From NCBI RefSeq assembly GCF_028769735.1, contig NC_088171.1, forward strand, positions 66,267,216-66,331,215: a stretch of DNA of 64,000 bases, written 5' to 3'. The position numbers and the translations under genes are program-made. This stretch comes from Zonotrichia leucophrys gambelii. Taxonomy: Eukaryota; Chordata; Aves; Passeriformes; Passerellidae. The number at the start of each line of letters is the position of its first letter. Position 1 is the stretch's first letter. This document shows, piece after piece, positions 1 to 13,442 of this stretch. The notes below the pieces were generated by a model. That model had not been told where the DNA came from. It saw only the letters and a program-made list of their open reading frames with translations, and did no database searches.

Positions 1-3000
1 ATGAGATCTTTAGAAACAAGGCCAGGCAACAGTAAATTCTTGACCTGGCTATGTCTCATGGTTTCAACAGTCCCCAGAGCTGTGGCTCTTTGGACATTAT
101 CCAAGCCTCTGAAGTCAACCATAATCTTTCCCACTGCAGCCGTGAAGAGGCTCTGCAATTTGGTGGCACAGCAAGCACATTTCAGGGCTGCTGAAATCAC
201 ACTTGAGAAGCCAGCTCGGAGGGACTTGTGTGCACGTGAGGTTTCTCTGTGCTTGGTTCACTCATCTCAAGTGACGTGGATACAGAAGTCAAAGTGAAGC
301 TTTATAACATGGACTTTGGAATCCCCAAAATGTCATTTATGTTTTACCTTATTAAATATGGAAATCGTGTCAAAGGTAAATGTCAAGGGGCTATAAAATT
401 ACCCTTCTTATCTCCTGTACGTTTATCAGTTGATAAATGGAAAGAAGCTGCTGCCAAAATAACTGTGAATGAATAATTTATAAATGACTGATGCATCGTG
501 TATGTTGTTTCAGGCAGAAAACAGTAGGACATCAATAATCAAAAGAAGTTGGATTAATTTAGCAGTATTTTGTTGTTAATTTTTTAATCTAAATGCTGCA
601 GTCTGGACCTTTGTTATGAGGTCCTTCTCTTTGTCGCTCAGGACTGATCTACAGATCACTGAAATCAAGAGAGTCAGCTGTTTACTTCAGCAGGCTGTGA
701 ATCAAATCTATAATATGCATATATAGCTTTTTTCCCTGCTTTTATAGTGCTCTGAATTTGAATTTCTTTAACGCTACGTGTCTTAGTGTGGAATTTGGTT
801 CACATGTTTCTTCCCTACCTGCTTTCCTCTGGGCTGAATGTCTCAGACAAGAAATTTGGAGAACTTGATGGAACAAGGGTGGGGGAAAGGTGACTGCAAA
901 AAAAAATTGCATACCTTCTCCTATCTTTCATTTTTTGTTTTTATTTATACAGGGAAAACTGATTTCTTGAAACTTAGATTTCTATGTATGGTAGACTTTT
1001 TTCCAGCATGTATTTTTCTCATGCCTTCCCCTAAACAGAGAACATTTCAGAGATTTTTAGCACTGACCATTGTGAATAAGGTTAAGCACTGAAGAGGTGA
1101 ACTAGATTCTTTCTGTTCTTTTTCATGTGATTTAAATATGGCCCATTTTGCCCATCACATGACAGAGCTGCCAGAGATTGCCTCAAGCTAGTTTATGGCT
1201 TTAACTAAAGGTCATCTTAGGGGGGAAAAAAATCCCATGGAGCAGGGGGAGGAGAAGAATGTATTTAAAAAAATACATTAAAATGGATTTTAAGCATTTG
1301 TTCTGAAGAATACAAATGAAAAAGAGAAGCTGCCATTATATTGCAATGAGTCAGGAGAAAAAAAAATAAAACCACCACGACTAATAATAATAAAAAACTC
1401 CCTTCCTCTGTGTAGCACAGCGCCTCACGATAGAAGGGTGCACGAAGCAACTGCCTGGATTTTGTTCTACAGCTTTCTCTACCTGACCTAGATATCTGGC
1501 TAGCAGTTCACCACTGCAGAAAATGCCCTAGTGCAAAACTCCGACCCCACTGGCTGCTAATAAGAGCAATTCTCACATCCGCAGCTCTGCATCCATCCTC
1601 ACCATGTAATTGGTCTGGCTCTCCCAGCTAGCTGCCTCTCCTCCTGTAGGCCCACACTGGGAAGAGAAATCCCAGATCTCCTGAAGGCTAAGGGGCTCCA
1701 AAACTGTGCTACGTTATCAACAGCTACATGGTTAGCTAACTGCTGTGACTAAATGGAGATTGGGAAGCACTGCAGGCAAGGGATGAAAAGTGATGCCCTC
1801 CCATAGCACAATGCTGATATGCAGAATTGGCCAAAACAACAAAACTTCACAGACAGTGCAGCAGAAGGCATTGGCTCTCTTGTTTGGGCATTTTATTACC
1901 TGGAGCTAAATGTGCAGAGAAGGGAGATAATGAAGTACTTGACTAATTCAGTGTGATCCAGCTGGCTAAGCCAGAGGGGCTGTAGAGCAGGAAAAGCTAC
2001 AGAACTCACTGCTAGCCATTTTCCCTTGATACCTGTGAAGCCAAAACAAAGAAGTGCAGAGATCAAACAGCAGAGCAATATCAATATCGGGAAAGGGGAG
2101 GGGGACAACAAAAGGGGAGGAGAAATCTCTAAGATTGCCCCCCATTCTTTCTCCCTTCTGTGCTTTATTTAGTAGTGGGGGTGAGGGGAAGGTTATTTTC
2201 ATTTGCCTTATGCTAACTTCTAATCTATTTCAGAAATTCACCAATCACCCAAACGTTTAGTGCCCCGTGTGTCACAATACTCAATGCCAGCCTAATTTTT
2301 TAAATTTTATCTACCGTTTGTGCTTGGGGGGAAAAAAAGACAGGTTTTGTAATGCAGGCACGTGCAATGGTAGTGTGTTCAAAGCCCCATATTCCTCCCC
2401 TTTTCCACAGCTTAAAAGGCTAGATAAACTACACGATTCTTATCCAGAGGGAAATTAGAAAATGTAAAGTGTGTAAATCCCTCTCCCCGGCTCCTAGGCA
2501 TTGGTTGGTTTTTGCTGCTGCATGTGGGTTTTTTTTTCCTCCGACAACCCAGCTATTTAAGTACACAAGATGCATTGCTTGCTCTGTCTCTTCCCCTTCT
2601 CTGACTTCTCCCCACTATCTGACTATGGAGTACAATACCATTCAAGCTGTTTCCCAAATTAGCGTGTAGCACTTGTAAAAATGCTGGTAGTCAGTGAAAG
2701 GCAGTTACCATATTTTATTAAAGATAGAAAGCCAAACTTCATACCTGGTGTAACGTAGGTGCAATGCCATGAAAGGAAATGGAGAAGTATCCACCTCCAG
2801 CAGGGCTGAGTTGAGCTTGTGGTGCTCTCATCATGGCTGCCAGGGACTGAATCACTGCTGACCAGTCTACCTGCTGTTCCTGCATTCTTTTTTAAAATTC
2901 TTTTTAAATCTGAATACAGGCAGACACTATGCATCATTCAGAGATGAGCATCACAAACGTTCTTTGCAGGGAAGGCGACCACAGCAGACTGCCAATGCTC

Positions 3001-4243
3001 TTCCAGTGCCAATTACAGTGATGGTTTAATCGTAAAAGCAGATTCACTAAAATAGGATCAGAGCCAAGGCGTTTGTGATTTGGAAGCTTGTGCTAACTTT
3101 TGATAGTTATCATCAGGGGCAGCTGATGTGACATCACCCTGCAACTCTGACTCATATTTTTAATGGACCACATGCCTTTGCATGATAATTTTGCTGCTAG
3201 AGTTAGCTTGGCATTGGCTCAAGAGACAGAAACACCAGCAACAAAATTGGAAGATGTGTTGAGAGTTTGCAGTTGTCATGGAAATCTGGGGTAGTTGCTG
3301 GTGCTTGCCTCCCTTCTAAAATGGAAGTCCATGTTTGCTCTCTTCAGCCTGGAAGCTAACAAAAAGGACGAGAGATGGCTGCTCTCTGATAATGTGGATT
3401 TGAAGATACAGGAAGCTCCCTTTAGGGTCACATATAATTTTTTTCAGAAATATTTTTTTGCTAAGAAAATACTTTCAACATTAGAAAAAATCCACCTTTC
3501 TTGTCCAGGTTTTTTTTTTTCCTCCATATGGTGGTGTTGTGACAGTAATATGTCTGGAGAACACCTTGCAAAGGGTAGTCTTGGGTGTTAGCAGTGAAGG
3601 GGCAAATGTGAAGTGCTGGCTAGTGCTAAGCCTCTGCTGTTGTGGTACAGCTGGGATTTCACTGGTGTATTGGACTCTTTTTGAATGGGAGCAGCCTGTG
3701 CTCTCCATGAGAGAACATGGGGGTTACAAGATGGTGTGTGTTGTAACTCAGCAATTCCACGTGATGCACATTAGCAGGTGCTCATAAATAACTCATGAGT
3801 TCAGAGAGTCATTACAACCTGACCTGGTCACCTCCAGTATCAATACATCTATCGATAACAGTGATGAAAATTATTAAGACAAAGCCTCTTAAGGCACTAC
3901 TGGATTTAGCAGTATGGGGAGAACAGAAATGTACTTGTCCCTGGAGAAACAATAACCTAGAGCTATGCTGTGTTTAAGAGGAAAATAAAAGGAACAAAAC
4001 TGTGTGCTCCTGCTGGGGACCTGGGTGTGATGCTGGCTGAAGTATACATATGTGTGCATCCCATCTCTGCCTATTGGGATGACTTTATACTAAGGTATGG
4101 TATAAGCTAGAAACCAGCTTTTATTAAGGTTTTTGTCTCTTTGTTTGTTTGTTTTCCTTTCCAAATGCAGTTTTGGCATAGGCTGTTGCAATACAAATCA
4201 CACACTCAAGGCTGGTGAGCAGTCTAGAGATTAAGTGATTTGA
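1..4243. other. Non-coding stretch, no gene recognised
   Basis: Unique-looking, AT-leaning sequence. Open frames on both strands are under 100 codons, overlap one another and show no recognisable domain, so I read them as chance. The frame open from base 1 has no recognisable protein similarity. A purine/G-rich patch lies at about 2089-2190. No repeat family is recognised before the CR1 element that begins near 4244. Confidence 0.6.
2089..2120 (+). other. G-rich, quadruplex-like tract
   Basis: Runs of 3, 4, 5 and 4 guanines are separated by AAA, a single A and a 9-base A/C linker. The long third loop makes this a non-canonical G-quadruplex candidate. A further G-run lies near 2175-2190. No function can be assigned. 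Confidence 0.3.
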
Positions 4244-4631
4244 GGAACAGCTGAGGGAGCAGGGTGCTTAAAGTGGAGAAAAAGAGCCTGGAGGGACCTT
4301 ATTGCTCTCTACAAATGCCTGAAAGGAGGTTGTAGCCAGGTGGGGATCAGGCTCTCCTCCAGGCCACCAGTGACAGGATGACAGGACACAGACCCAAGCC
4401 ACAGCAAGGGAGGTTCAGGCTGGAGGTCAGGAACAGCTTTTTTCCTGAAAGTGTGGTTAAACTTTGGAATGGGCTGGTCATGGAGATGATGGGGTCACCA
4501 TTCCTGGAAGTGTTAAAGAAATGACTAGATGTGGCACTTAGTGCTGTGATTTAGTTGGCATGGTGGTGATCAGTCAAAGGTCAGACTTGATTATCTTAGA
4601 GGTCTTTTCCAAACTTAATGATTCTGTGATT
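4244..4631 (+). mobile_element. CR1 LINE, 5'-truncated, sense
   Basis: This is the 3' part of a chicken-repeat-1 (CR1) non-LTR retrotransposon. It runs through the conserved stretch resembling 'gagcctggagggacctt', then an interval matching the CR1 3' region with the 'gtggcacttagtgctgtg' block, and stops at 'aatgattctgtgat', the typical CR1 3' terminus. The 3' end at the right gives plus orientation. Only about 390 bases of a multi-kilobase element remain, as is usual for CR1, which is copied from its 3' end and often truncated. Many substitutions indicate an old, inactive copy. The subfamily is not assigned. The 5' boundary is uncertain by about 20-40 bases. Confidence 0.85.
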
Positions 4632-5652
4632 TTAATAAGGATTAAAAGTCAGAACACAGTGGGCATTCAAGGGGTGGAGTTAAAGAAGGGAGGGGCTGTG
4701 TTGCCAAACTCCCGCCTGAGCACAGCTTTCTTTCCTGTCCCTTGGAAGCATGGTGGGTCCCAGCATACTCAGCTTGCTGGAAGTTCTGTTCCAGAGCTGT
4801 GGCTCCCAACTCCCTCTAAACATGATGCATCTGCTTCACTGTTGCAGGAGAATGCACTAGGCTTCTTCCAGAATGGAAATCTGTTGAGGATGATGCCATG
4901 TTTATTATAAGGAAACAAGCCTGGCTCCTGTTAGCCTTGCTTGCTCTTCTAAGGGAGCCTTCTTTCCCCTGGGACAGTGTGAACCAGCACCACGTTTCTG
5001 CTTGGCACCCAGGGAGGCAGTGGGGACGCCAGAAGGGAACGGATGACCGCAGCGGCCGTGTGTGCCTGGGTCACCTGAGGACTTGCAGGGGTCAGGCAGA
5101 CATCAGTAGGATAAAATCTGTATGCCCTGCCTTGTGCCTCTAAATGTTACACTCATGTTGAAATAACTCACAGGTCAGTTGTTGTTCTATTTTGAGCGCA
5201 TGGCAAACCAGACGGAGGCAGCCTGTAAAACGAGTGACTAATTTCCAGAGTCTTTTTTTTCCTTTCCACTCCCTCTTCAGCCTCTCTTCCTGAAGGTGGT
5301 CATGGGGCAGCCTTGCCCCAGTGAGAGGAGATCAGCAAGCTGGGAAAACAGAAAATCATCCTTTGTCTGTGAGGTCTTGGTGGAAGCTGTATTTCTACAT
5401 GGAGTGTATTTTGGGATTCTGGGATGCAGGGAGATATTTTCCCCAGTACTCACAAGCTGGTGGAGGACTTCTGCATATTTGTCCATGGAAGCTTTCTAGA
5501 AGGGGGGCTGGTGCCATGGATCCCAGTGAACTGTCTCCCATGGCTCCTAGCGAGGAGAGGGACAGATTAGGGAGGGAAGGCAGTCAGCATGGCTGCATGC
5601 AGGATCTTTGTTCACTTGGCTGTTTGTGCCAAAAAACCCCCAACCTGCAAAG

Positions 5653-5668
5653 TTTTTTTTTTTTTTTT
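5653..5668. repeat. Poly-T tract (T16)
   Basis: An uninterrupted run of 16 T that could be length-polymorphic. It lies between unrelated-looking sequence, and no retroelement body with a matching poly-A tail on the minus strand was recognised next to it. Confidence 0.9.
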
Positions 5669-6345
5669 GCAGGTGGTGGCAGAGTGCCTGAGGGGCAGTG
5701 GGACATCCCTGCTGTGGCAGAGGGCTCCAGCTGTAGCTGCAGTTCCGCAGCAGAAAGGAAAAGGAGGGGGAGCAGAGGGAGAGAGCACTAGGGCAAATTC
5801 CTAGGAGTGTGTGCACTGGTTTAGACCTTTCCTCCCTTCACTGAGACCTCTGTCTTCCAGCCATGGCTGCCTGCTTGCACTAATTACTCCTCACTCCCTA
5901 GATGCATTCATTTCAAGCTACCTTTAGGGTTTAGAGTGCAGAAACCGACTGACCAAGGTTGAAGGCAATTAGCAAACAGGTTATTCTAAATTAACAGCTT
6001 CTTTTAATCAGCTGTCCAGAACTGCTTTGTTTTTCTACAGCAAAATTAGCAAGGCAATGCACCTCAGTCAAAAGATGGATTGGGATTTCTTTTGTTATTG
6101 TACTGCCTTTTGCTTTTTTCCTTTTTTTTTTCCTCTTTTAAACTTGTGCCAATTCAATACTAAGCACTTCCAGCTTGGATTTAAAAGGAGTGTTGAAATA
6201 TACTGATTGCCTAAATGAATTGTAAATGGCATAGGATGTTGAGAAAGACCAGTCCTTTTACTTCCATTGGCTATCTTGCTCTACATCAAGATGGGTTTGC
6301 TTTTGAATGGCATATTGAGATGCCAATGCTTTCTTCAGGCATTGA

Positions 6346-6361
6346 TTTTTTTTTTTTTTTT
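6346..6361. repeat. Poly-T tract (T16)
   Basis: An uninterrupted run of 16 T within unique-looking sequence. It could equally be the reverse-complement tail of an unrecognised old retrocopy. Nothing in the flanks decides this. Confidence 0.9.
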
Positions 6362-7529
6362 CTATCTTGCCTTCCCTCTTCACACAGATGCTTTTTGCAT
6401 GGTTGCTTACTGACTTCACTGTTTTGTGAGGCAGTGGATTTGCAGAGAGGAGCAGGCTCAGCCCATACCCTGAGCCCAGCCAGGAGCCATGAGGACGGTG
6501 CAAAGCAAAGCCCAGGCTTGTAGGCTTGGATTCCTGCAGGAGCTTGGCCAAAAGTAAAGACTTTTATTGCTTTCTGATCAGCAGAGAGTGTGAAGTGATC
6601 AAGCTGTTCCCAGAAATCTGGGAAGCAGAAAGTGCTGTTAACTCTTAATACTGGCAGAAATCTTCATTTTTCTCAGGGTTTTACTATTATTACTGCCTCT
6701 GAGGATGTTATGAGGAGGAACTTGCGCCAGTCATTTTGAGGCACTCATTCAGAACACACTGGCCTTGGTCGTCCACCTCAGCTCAATAATGAGTCTTCTG
6801 ATGCAGCTTCAAGGCTTTGAACCCCCTTATGTCAGATTGAATTTTGGCCTTAGGGTGATACAAGGTCATCCTGACTGATTGATCTCAGCCTTGAGGAATA
6901 TTGCCCAAGTGTTTAGCCCAGGCCTACTCCTTAATTTTTCTTCCCCAAGTTTTACTAATGTTCCCTTTTGCAATGCTGAGTAAGTTTTGCATCTTCTTTG
7001 GTGCATCTTCTTTCCAGTCTTTCACATTGTTGAGCTTCTCTTAGCTATTGTGTGAACCAGAAACAATTACCAGGCTGCAGCTGGACATTCACACAGGACA
7101 ACAGTTCTGAAAATAATTGCCCCATCGATGTTAACAGCCTTCGAAGTTAGACTTGGTAGTTCTCAAATTAAGTCTTGACTGCTTTTGGTGCAAAAGTGAG
7201 CAGGTTTGCCTAGCCTATCCTCAGCAATAACTTTTTGTCAACTCTTGAATTGTTCTAATTTCTTTGTGAGAGAATGTCTGTGGGGTTTTTTGTTGTTGTT
7301 GTGGTTTGTTTTTTTTATTTTTGCCAGCTTTTCATCTTCCTTGGTTAGTTCTGCTAGCCCTCCAAGCTATTCTGTGGCTGTTTTCTATGAAGTCCCTCCA
7401 AACTGCCATTAGTTTTTGTTTACACAAAACAGAGAATTGAGCATGTTTTTTCCATAGTAGACTGCACCCGATCAATATAGATAAAAACCATTACTTCCCT
7501 GTTACTTGCTGTCTCTGCATATGCAGCCT

Positions 7530-7860
7530 AAAATTGTGTTGACCTTTTTTGCTGTCAGACTGCATTGTGGACTCATGTCTAATTTACTATCTGTTACTGA
7601 CCCTCAGTCTCCTACCCATTGCTGCTTTCTAGGTTTGTGTGGTCTGGAGGTTTTTTCTTTTTTATTAAGAAAAAACATAGGTATGTTGTATTTTTTTCAA
7701 GTTGAACTTAATTTTGCAAATTTTCTGTTTGCATGTTCAGTCTCTTTACATCTCAGCCATTTCTGTGCCCTCACTATTTTTCCATCTCTTGTGGATTTTG
7801 TAATCTCTGTAGATTTTATTCAGAGGAAATTTAGCCTCTTAACATGATTCCATTAGAAGA
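7530..7860 (-). mobile_element. Degraded CR1-like LINE fragment, antisense
   Basis: The segment containing 'ggactcatgtctaattta', the following 'gctgctttctaggt' and then 'gttgaacttaat' lines up in order with a well-known antisense CR1 block. In younger copies these three landmarks read as a 'ggctcatgt' element, a 'gctgctttct' element and a 'gttgaactt' element. The match is patchy, which fits an ancient copy with many substitutions and indels. Both boundaries are approximate. The call comes from remembered family consensus and a repeat-masking search would settle it. Confidence 0.5.
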
Positions 7861-7966
7861 AATGAAAGGTTTCACTGCCCTGTGTATGTCTTGTTGCAAA
7901 TTTTTTTTTTTGCAGCTATTAGATATACACATCACTAGTGTATTTAGTGAGTGCTGATGAAAGGAA

Positions 7967-8024
7967 GCTGAGTGACAGGTGGGTGACTTGTGGTGGCTGA
8001 GTGACAGGTTGGTGACTATGGGCT
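7967..8024. repeat. 29-bp imperfect tandem duplication
   Basis: The phrase 'gctgagtgacaggt' followed by 'ggtgact' occurs at 7967 and again at 7996, a period of 29 bases. A weaker third partial unit built on 'gctggtggctg' follows to about 8045. It looks like a small local duplication. Confidence 0.75.
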
Positions 8025-8278
8025 GGTGGCTGTGTGCTGGCTGGGTCCCTTTGAACAGGTGAGCAATCATGTGTAGCAATGCAAAAGAGGAGATGATGAG
8101 CAGGGCGTTGTGCTTCAGAACTGCCGTGGGACAGAAATCCAGGGGTCTGGCATGGAGCTACAAAGAGATGGTGAAAGACAAACTGGAACACATATGGAAA
8201 GACAGGGAAGTGTGGAGCAGCTCACAGGGATGGAGGGGAATGTTTAGGTGGATGGAGAGGTCTTACCTGTCATGTGTT

Positions 8279-8414
8279 CTTAATTCAGTGTTTGCTGGCA
8301 CAGCTCCTGCCTCAAGGTGAAGACAAAGCAAACACCCATCTTGTTACTTAATTCGGTGTTTGCTGGCACAGCTCCTACTTCAAGGTGAAGACAAAGCAAA
8401 CACCCATCTTGTTA
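8279..8414. repeat. 68-bp direct tandem duplication, two copies
   Basis: Unit one (8279-8346) and unit two (8347-8414) are each 68 bases and differ at three positions by my count (A/G at unit position 9, and two changes near position 31-33). The junction is exact, with no spacer. High identity implies a fairly recent duplication, for example by replication slippage or end-joining. Each unit contains 'acaaagcaaacaccc'. No coding role is seen. Confidence 0.95.
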
Positions 8415-9210
8415 ATGTGCTTTCACTGATTTAGTTGCCCTGCATGCCAAGTAGCTTTCCATAGCACAGCCTGTCGACTGTAAGGAAGACAGGGTACTCT
8501 GGGGGGTATGAGGTATCCCAGTTTTCCTTCCAGATAATTCACAAGGAAAAGGAAATTATTTTCACCATGTCTTCACTCAGAAAAGGATGTATTATTCTTT
8601 ATGAGTAAAACAGGCATTGAATATATGTTTATTTGAGCCCTGCATGCAAATTCCATTGGGAAGTTTCAGTAGGCTCCCTCTGAGTCAGTAACAGGGAGGG
8701 GAAAAGAGTCTTCAAATAACTGTGATCTGAAGTAATTTAATTTCTTGCAGCTCTAGTAATATGAAATGTGTATTTAAACATGGGTAGCAAGATGAAAGAA
8801 CCTGCAACTTGTAAGTTTTAATTTGGCAGTTTAACAAATGCTGAGTGATTTCTCTGATTTCCTGGCAGCGCTCAGATTAAAAGTTGTTGACTGAGCTAGA
8901 AAAAAAATTGACCTCATACCACTGATCTTGTGGAAGCTATGGTCACTGTGTGCCAGCTCAGGATCTGGTCATAAGGGTGCACATTACTCTAGCTTCATGC
9001 TTGACATGTCAGTTCTGCTCTTCATCTGCCTGCTATTGAGGTCAGTGGTACTAAACTGTAGGGTCTGTGGCCAGTGCAGTAGCTTCAGCAGTACCACTGT
9101 TTATAATGAATGTTTATGTGAAACATACTTGTGCTATCAATTAGCTTGGTTTGCTTCTCTGGCTTTTCTTCATATTGTTACCACTGTGCAGATTTGATGA
9201 GCAGAGCTGT

Positions 9211-9262
9211 AAACAAAAAAACCCCAAAAACCCAAAAAACCTCAACCCAAAACAACAAAAAA
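9211..9262. repeat. A/C-rich low-complexity tract
   Basis: Interspersed A-runs and CC/CCC blocks with almost no G or T. It could be a decayed poly-A tail or simple expansion. No retroelement body was recognised on its left. Confidence 0.8.
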
Positions 9263-12200
9263 GGCATCATTGAAAACCAAATGAGTTAGGAAACGGAAGG
9301 TATTGTCCAAGGTCTGGACTTCAGAGTTCCCCAGAAATTCCTAGTGATGTGAAAAAAGGGTTATGATCTTAGATAAGTAAAACTGATTTTGACAGGTTGA
9401 TATCTGCTCAGCAGTGTTTACTGAGTTGTCTAAGTTGGCTGTCCTACTTCACAAAATATGAAGGGCCCTGCACCAGTAGCATGTGGTGAGCATGCCATTT
9501 ATATACTAAGGGTCTTATCATCAACAGCTGGAGAAACTACTCCTTCAGTTTTCGCTTCTATTCATCTCCATTACAGAAAACAAGGGGCCAACTTCATCCT
9601 TGGTGTCATTTTAAGCCTTTTATGCACCCAGAGATGTCTGTCCCATCTCCTTGAGCTGGGATTCCAGAATAATTTGGTGGAGGTGCGACAGCTGCGTGTC
9701 AAGGTGTCTGATGAGAGACATAGTGTGCAATCAGGCAGAACCAGGATAGTGCTGTGAAACTCTGTGTCAGCTGCTGGGTTATTGCCTGATCCAGTGCCTA
9801 GCTAGCACCTTCCTGCTTTCCCCAGCTAATTTTTGGATCACATTTGCAGAGACTGGATAGTTCTGTGTGAGCTTTGAGGAAAAAAAAAAAAAAGAAGTGG
9901 AACTAGATGGATTTTTTTCTAAAAATAAATTTGAAATGTTTTCTTCCAGTCGCTAAGATGTATGTGTGTGACTGCAATTTGTGGTATCTCAGTTCTGTTA
10001 ATAATGGGGACCCAAAGACCATAAATACAATTAATTAATGCTTCTACAAAGCAAGGTGCATATAAGAGGGCCTAATTTTGATCTCATCTACTCCTGATGT
10101 TCAGCTGCTTATGTTCCATGGAGTTGGTGATTTGCTCCAGAGTAAGCAGCTGAATTAATTCCAGCTGTCTGTGATGCACTGGGATGCACAATGGGATGCA
10201 ATGCCTGAATGAGAGATTTTGGTTACTGAAATTATACTTTGTACATGACTTATGATGGACATTGTACCTCACATCCTGTGACCGGGATCCATTTTCATGC
10301 AAAGTGTGTGACTTGTACCAAATCATTGCAGGTAGATTTATGGTACGGACGAGAGACTGAAAGGAAACACTATGTCAGAAATGAATTAGAAGTCAAGAAG
10401 GAAAAAGAAATGTAAAACACTTGGGCAGCCTGTGTCTTTTTAATATTTTAAATAGAAAAATCATATTTCACTTGCTCAGGGCCTTGGTCTAGGGAAGGTA
10501 CTTAAACCAATTCTTAAATTTAACATGGACACGTAGGTACTTGGAGCAGAATCTTTTCTCTAGTGCTTTTTTGGGATTGGGTTTAAGATTTCAGGGGAAT
10601 GGTGCCAGCAGTATGCTTTTTTATCACCTGCAAACAGCAGTTTTGAGGAATAATTCATATTTCTTTCACCTCTTGTACTATTTATACATGTGCAAAGTGT
10701 ACCAGATAGAAGCAGCTTTATTTTGTAGGGTAATTGCATGGCATGTACTGCTGTCGAGAACAGATGAGCAGAATATCTGCTCAAATTAAAACTTAGTTGG
10801 AGGTGCTTGTGTGCGTTCATGAGAATTAGGCAGACTGAGTTTTGTTGGTTTGGATAATTGTGAAAAATTGAATTTCAGCTGATGTAAGATGCAGCACATC
10901 TTCCTAGCTTCACATAAAGAGCTAAAGGAGCCAGTTCTGCGCAGTTGAAACCACTCATATTTTATATATATATATTTTTTTTGGAAAAACGTTAACCAAA
11001 ATGCAAACAAATTCTGAAAATCTATAGTGAAGAAGACTGCCAAGGGAAAATCAGCTCCTCTGTAGTAAGTTTTACAGTGAACCTTTTACTAATGGAAATC
11101 ATATGCCTCTGCCAGGACCAGGGAAAGGAATTTCATCTCATATGTTCTAGTTCATTTTATTTATGACCTCTGTTATAGATATTCAGGCCCTTTTTCCTAA
11201 TGTAGTATGTGCTTCCAATTGCATACCAATGACATCTACTTGCCGTATTTGTGACAAATTGCAATCAGTGGAAATCAAGAATCCATCCCCCGATTATTAC
11301 CAGGGACGTCCATAAAGTAAACATTGTCAGTATGGAGAGCATATATATGTTTGCGCTGTATGTTCTGGGATTTGAGGATATGAGCAGGTCTTTTCCTCTC
11401 CACGGTCCCTCTTAAGCTGTCCCAGGTCAGTACCACTGAGTAGGAGGTGTGGGTAGCCTAGAGCTGCATCACTGCTGGCCAGGATGCATCAGCTGCTGGT
11501 TTGCCAGTTGTTGTCAGAAAGAGTGAATTCTGACAGAGTTGTGACTGAATGGAAACCTTAACCTGAGCCTTTCCCTCCTGCACAGGTGTTGCACTTTATG
11601 AAATGTGTAGGAATGCAATCTTTCATATGACATCGGCTCCTCTTTTGAGTTTGGTGAAACTGGGCCTGGGTTAATGTATAGATGGGGAAGTAAAAAAAGA
11701 TTTAATAGATGGACAAAGTGAGTGTTTTCTTTTCTCAAAGAAAATGTGTAGATTACTTTTTTGTTTTTATTTTTTTCCCCAAACTGTTGTGTGCTAAGAA
11801 AGTCATCATGATAAAAATGCTAAAAGGTATCACTCCTGTTTCTTTGCTGTAAATGATTCTCTCGACTTAAGTCAGAACATAAAGCGCTTGAATGACTGCG
11901 CCTCCCACGCTGTGCTGCTCTCAGTGGAAATAGGCTTGCAAGGAGATGTTCTGCCTTCCCAGTTTCATTTTCTCTTCTAAGTGCAAGCCTTTGTTAAATC
12001 TAAGAGCTGTTGTAGACTGTTTTTTATGAAGGATATAAGAAGTTAGGGTTTGCAGAGGCCAATTAGTTCTGCTCCATCTCTCTGCCAGCGCAGAGTTGTA
12101 GTATACCAAGTAATTTCTAGTGCTTTGTCTAGCTAATTTTTAACGTGGGCATGTAGCATTTTCACAGTTCAACAAAAGTCTTTTCCCCCTGATATTCAGC

Positions 12201-12948
12201 CTAAAATGTTCCCTTTCTTGCTTTCATCCCATGACCCCTTGTTATACTGCCATGTACCACAGTTGGCAACTTGATTTGCTTCTTGGTGTTCACAGCATGT
12301 AGGTACGAGTAGAAGGTTGTTGTATTTTGGCTGTGTAGTGTTTCTTTTTAGAGAAGGGAAGTCGGAAATACACACCATTGAACCCCCACGATGTGCCATG
12401 CAATCAGTTACACTGCTTGGAGGAGCGCTGGTGACAGACTTTGAAGGCTTAACAAGTCACTTTGTTGCAATGAGCTGCTTTTTTCATGTATTATTCCATG
12501 TTCTCCTCACCCCTGTGCTCACAGTGGGAGCCAGCCTTTTTGTAGCCTCTCCTTATTTGAATTCTTTTTCTTTTAGCTACCCAACTCCATAATAAACTGT
12601 AACAAGGCAAAGATGTACACATAGTAAATCGCTTCTTTTGGCAGAGAAGGAAAGTTTGTGCTTTCTTTCATAATCCTTTTTTACATATTCCAAATTAATT
12701 TGTTTCCACAGCTTTTCTCCTTTGTGTTTTTTTTTCTTTTTCTTTTAAAATGAAGCTATTGTCTGTTACCCTGGAGAACTGCTGTCCCATACACACTGTG
12801 CTGAAGATATCTTCTCAGCCTTGCATAACCTGCCTTCTTTCACCAACGTCATTGCCTCTGCTTAGTGTTAAAAGGATATGGCCAGAACTAATTTGGCCAA
12901 AAAGCAGCCTCCAAATTCCTGTGAGACTTAGAAGTTGTGAAGCTTAGT

Positions 12949-13008
12949 ATTTTGTTGTTGTTGGTTGTTGTTTTTTTTTTTCTTTTTTTTGGGAGTGATT
13001 TTTTTTTC
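12949..13008. repeat. T-rich low-complexity tract
   Basis: A run of TTG repeats passes into T10 and T8 blocks separated by C or a short G-containing spacer. It ends just upstream of ordinary AT-rich sequence. Confidence 0.85.
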
Positions 13009-13442
13009 ATCATAGCTGGGTAGAAACAATGTGTTATTTTAAATAGATATTTTAAACAAATACAAACAGCAAATAAAAATTCTACCTTTTACACTGGCCT
13101 ACTGCACTGTCTATTTGAAGATGACAACAAAGACAAGTAAAGCTGATTGTTTGACAGAAGATACCTATAGAAAGGAAACAAACCATGCTCATAAAACTAC
13201 CCTTCCTTCCCGCATGTTTGCAAAATGCATTGTTCTGAGCAGCTTTACCATCTAATAATACTGCTCATTAGGAATGAGCCTCCTGTTATGATTTTACTGC
13301 CTTTACTGTGGTCTGGAAATGGATCAAGCAACACTGGTTTAATGTGTAGCTGTCTTGAATGAAGAGTTTGAGTCAGGTACCTCTGGTGTAAACCCAGGTC
13401 CAGTAACAGGTCACAAAAGAAGCCTGCAGGCTGACCTTTAAA

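Larger units (their letters stand above)
4632..7529. other. Non-coding stretch, no gene recognised
   Basis: No supported gene. Frames of 60-156 codons near 5.3-5.8 kb overlap on both strands with no known domain, and they read through a T16 homopolymer, so they are probably chance. A small patch around 5026-5066 has about five CpGs. T16 tracts lie at 5653-5668 and 6346-6361. 6.9-7.5 kb is T-rich on the plus strand and may extend the degraded CR1-like sequence that follows. Confidence 0.55.
7861..13442. other. Non-coding stretch with short tandem repeats
   Basis: No gene is recognised. The stretch includes the two tandem duplications listed separately, an A/C-rich low-complexity patch at 9211-9262, an A-run near 9880, a short TA run near 10970, and a T-rich block at 12949-13008. 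Open frames are at most about 100 codons and show no recognisable domain. Confidence 0.55.
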
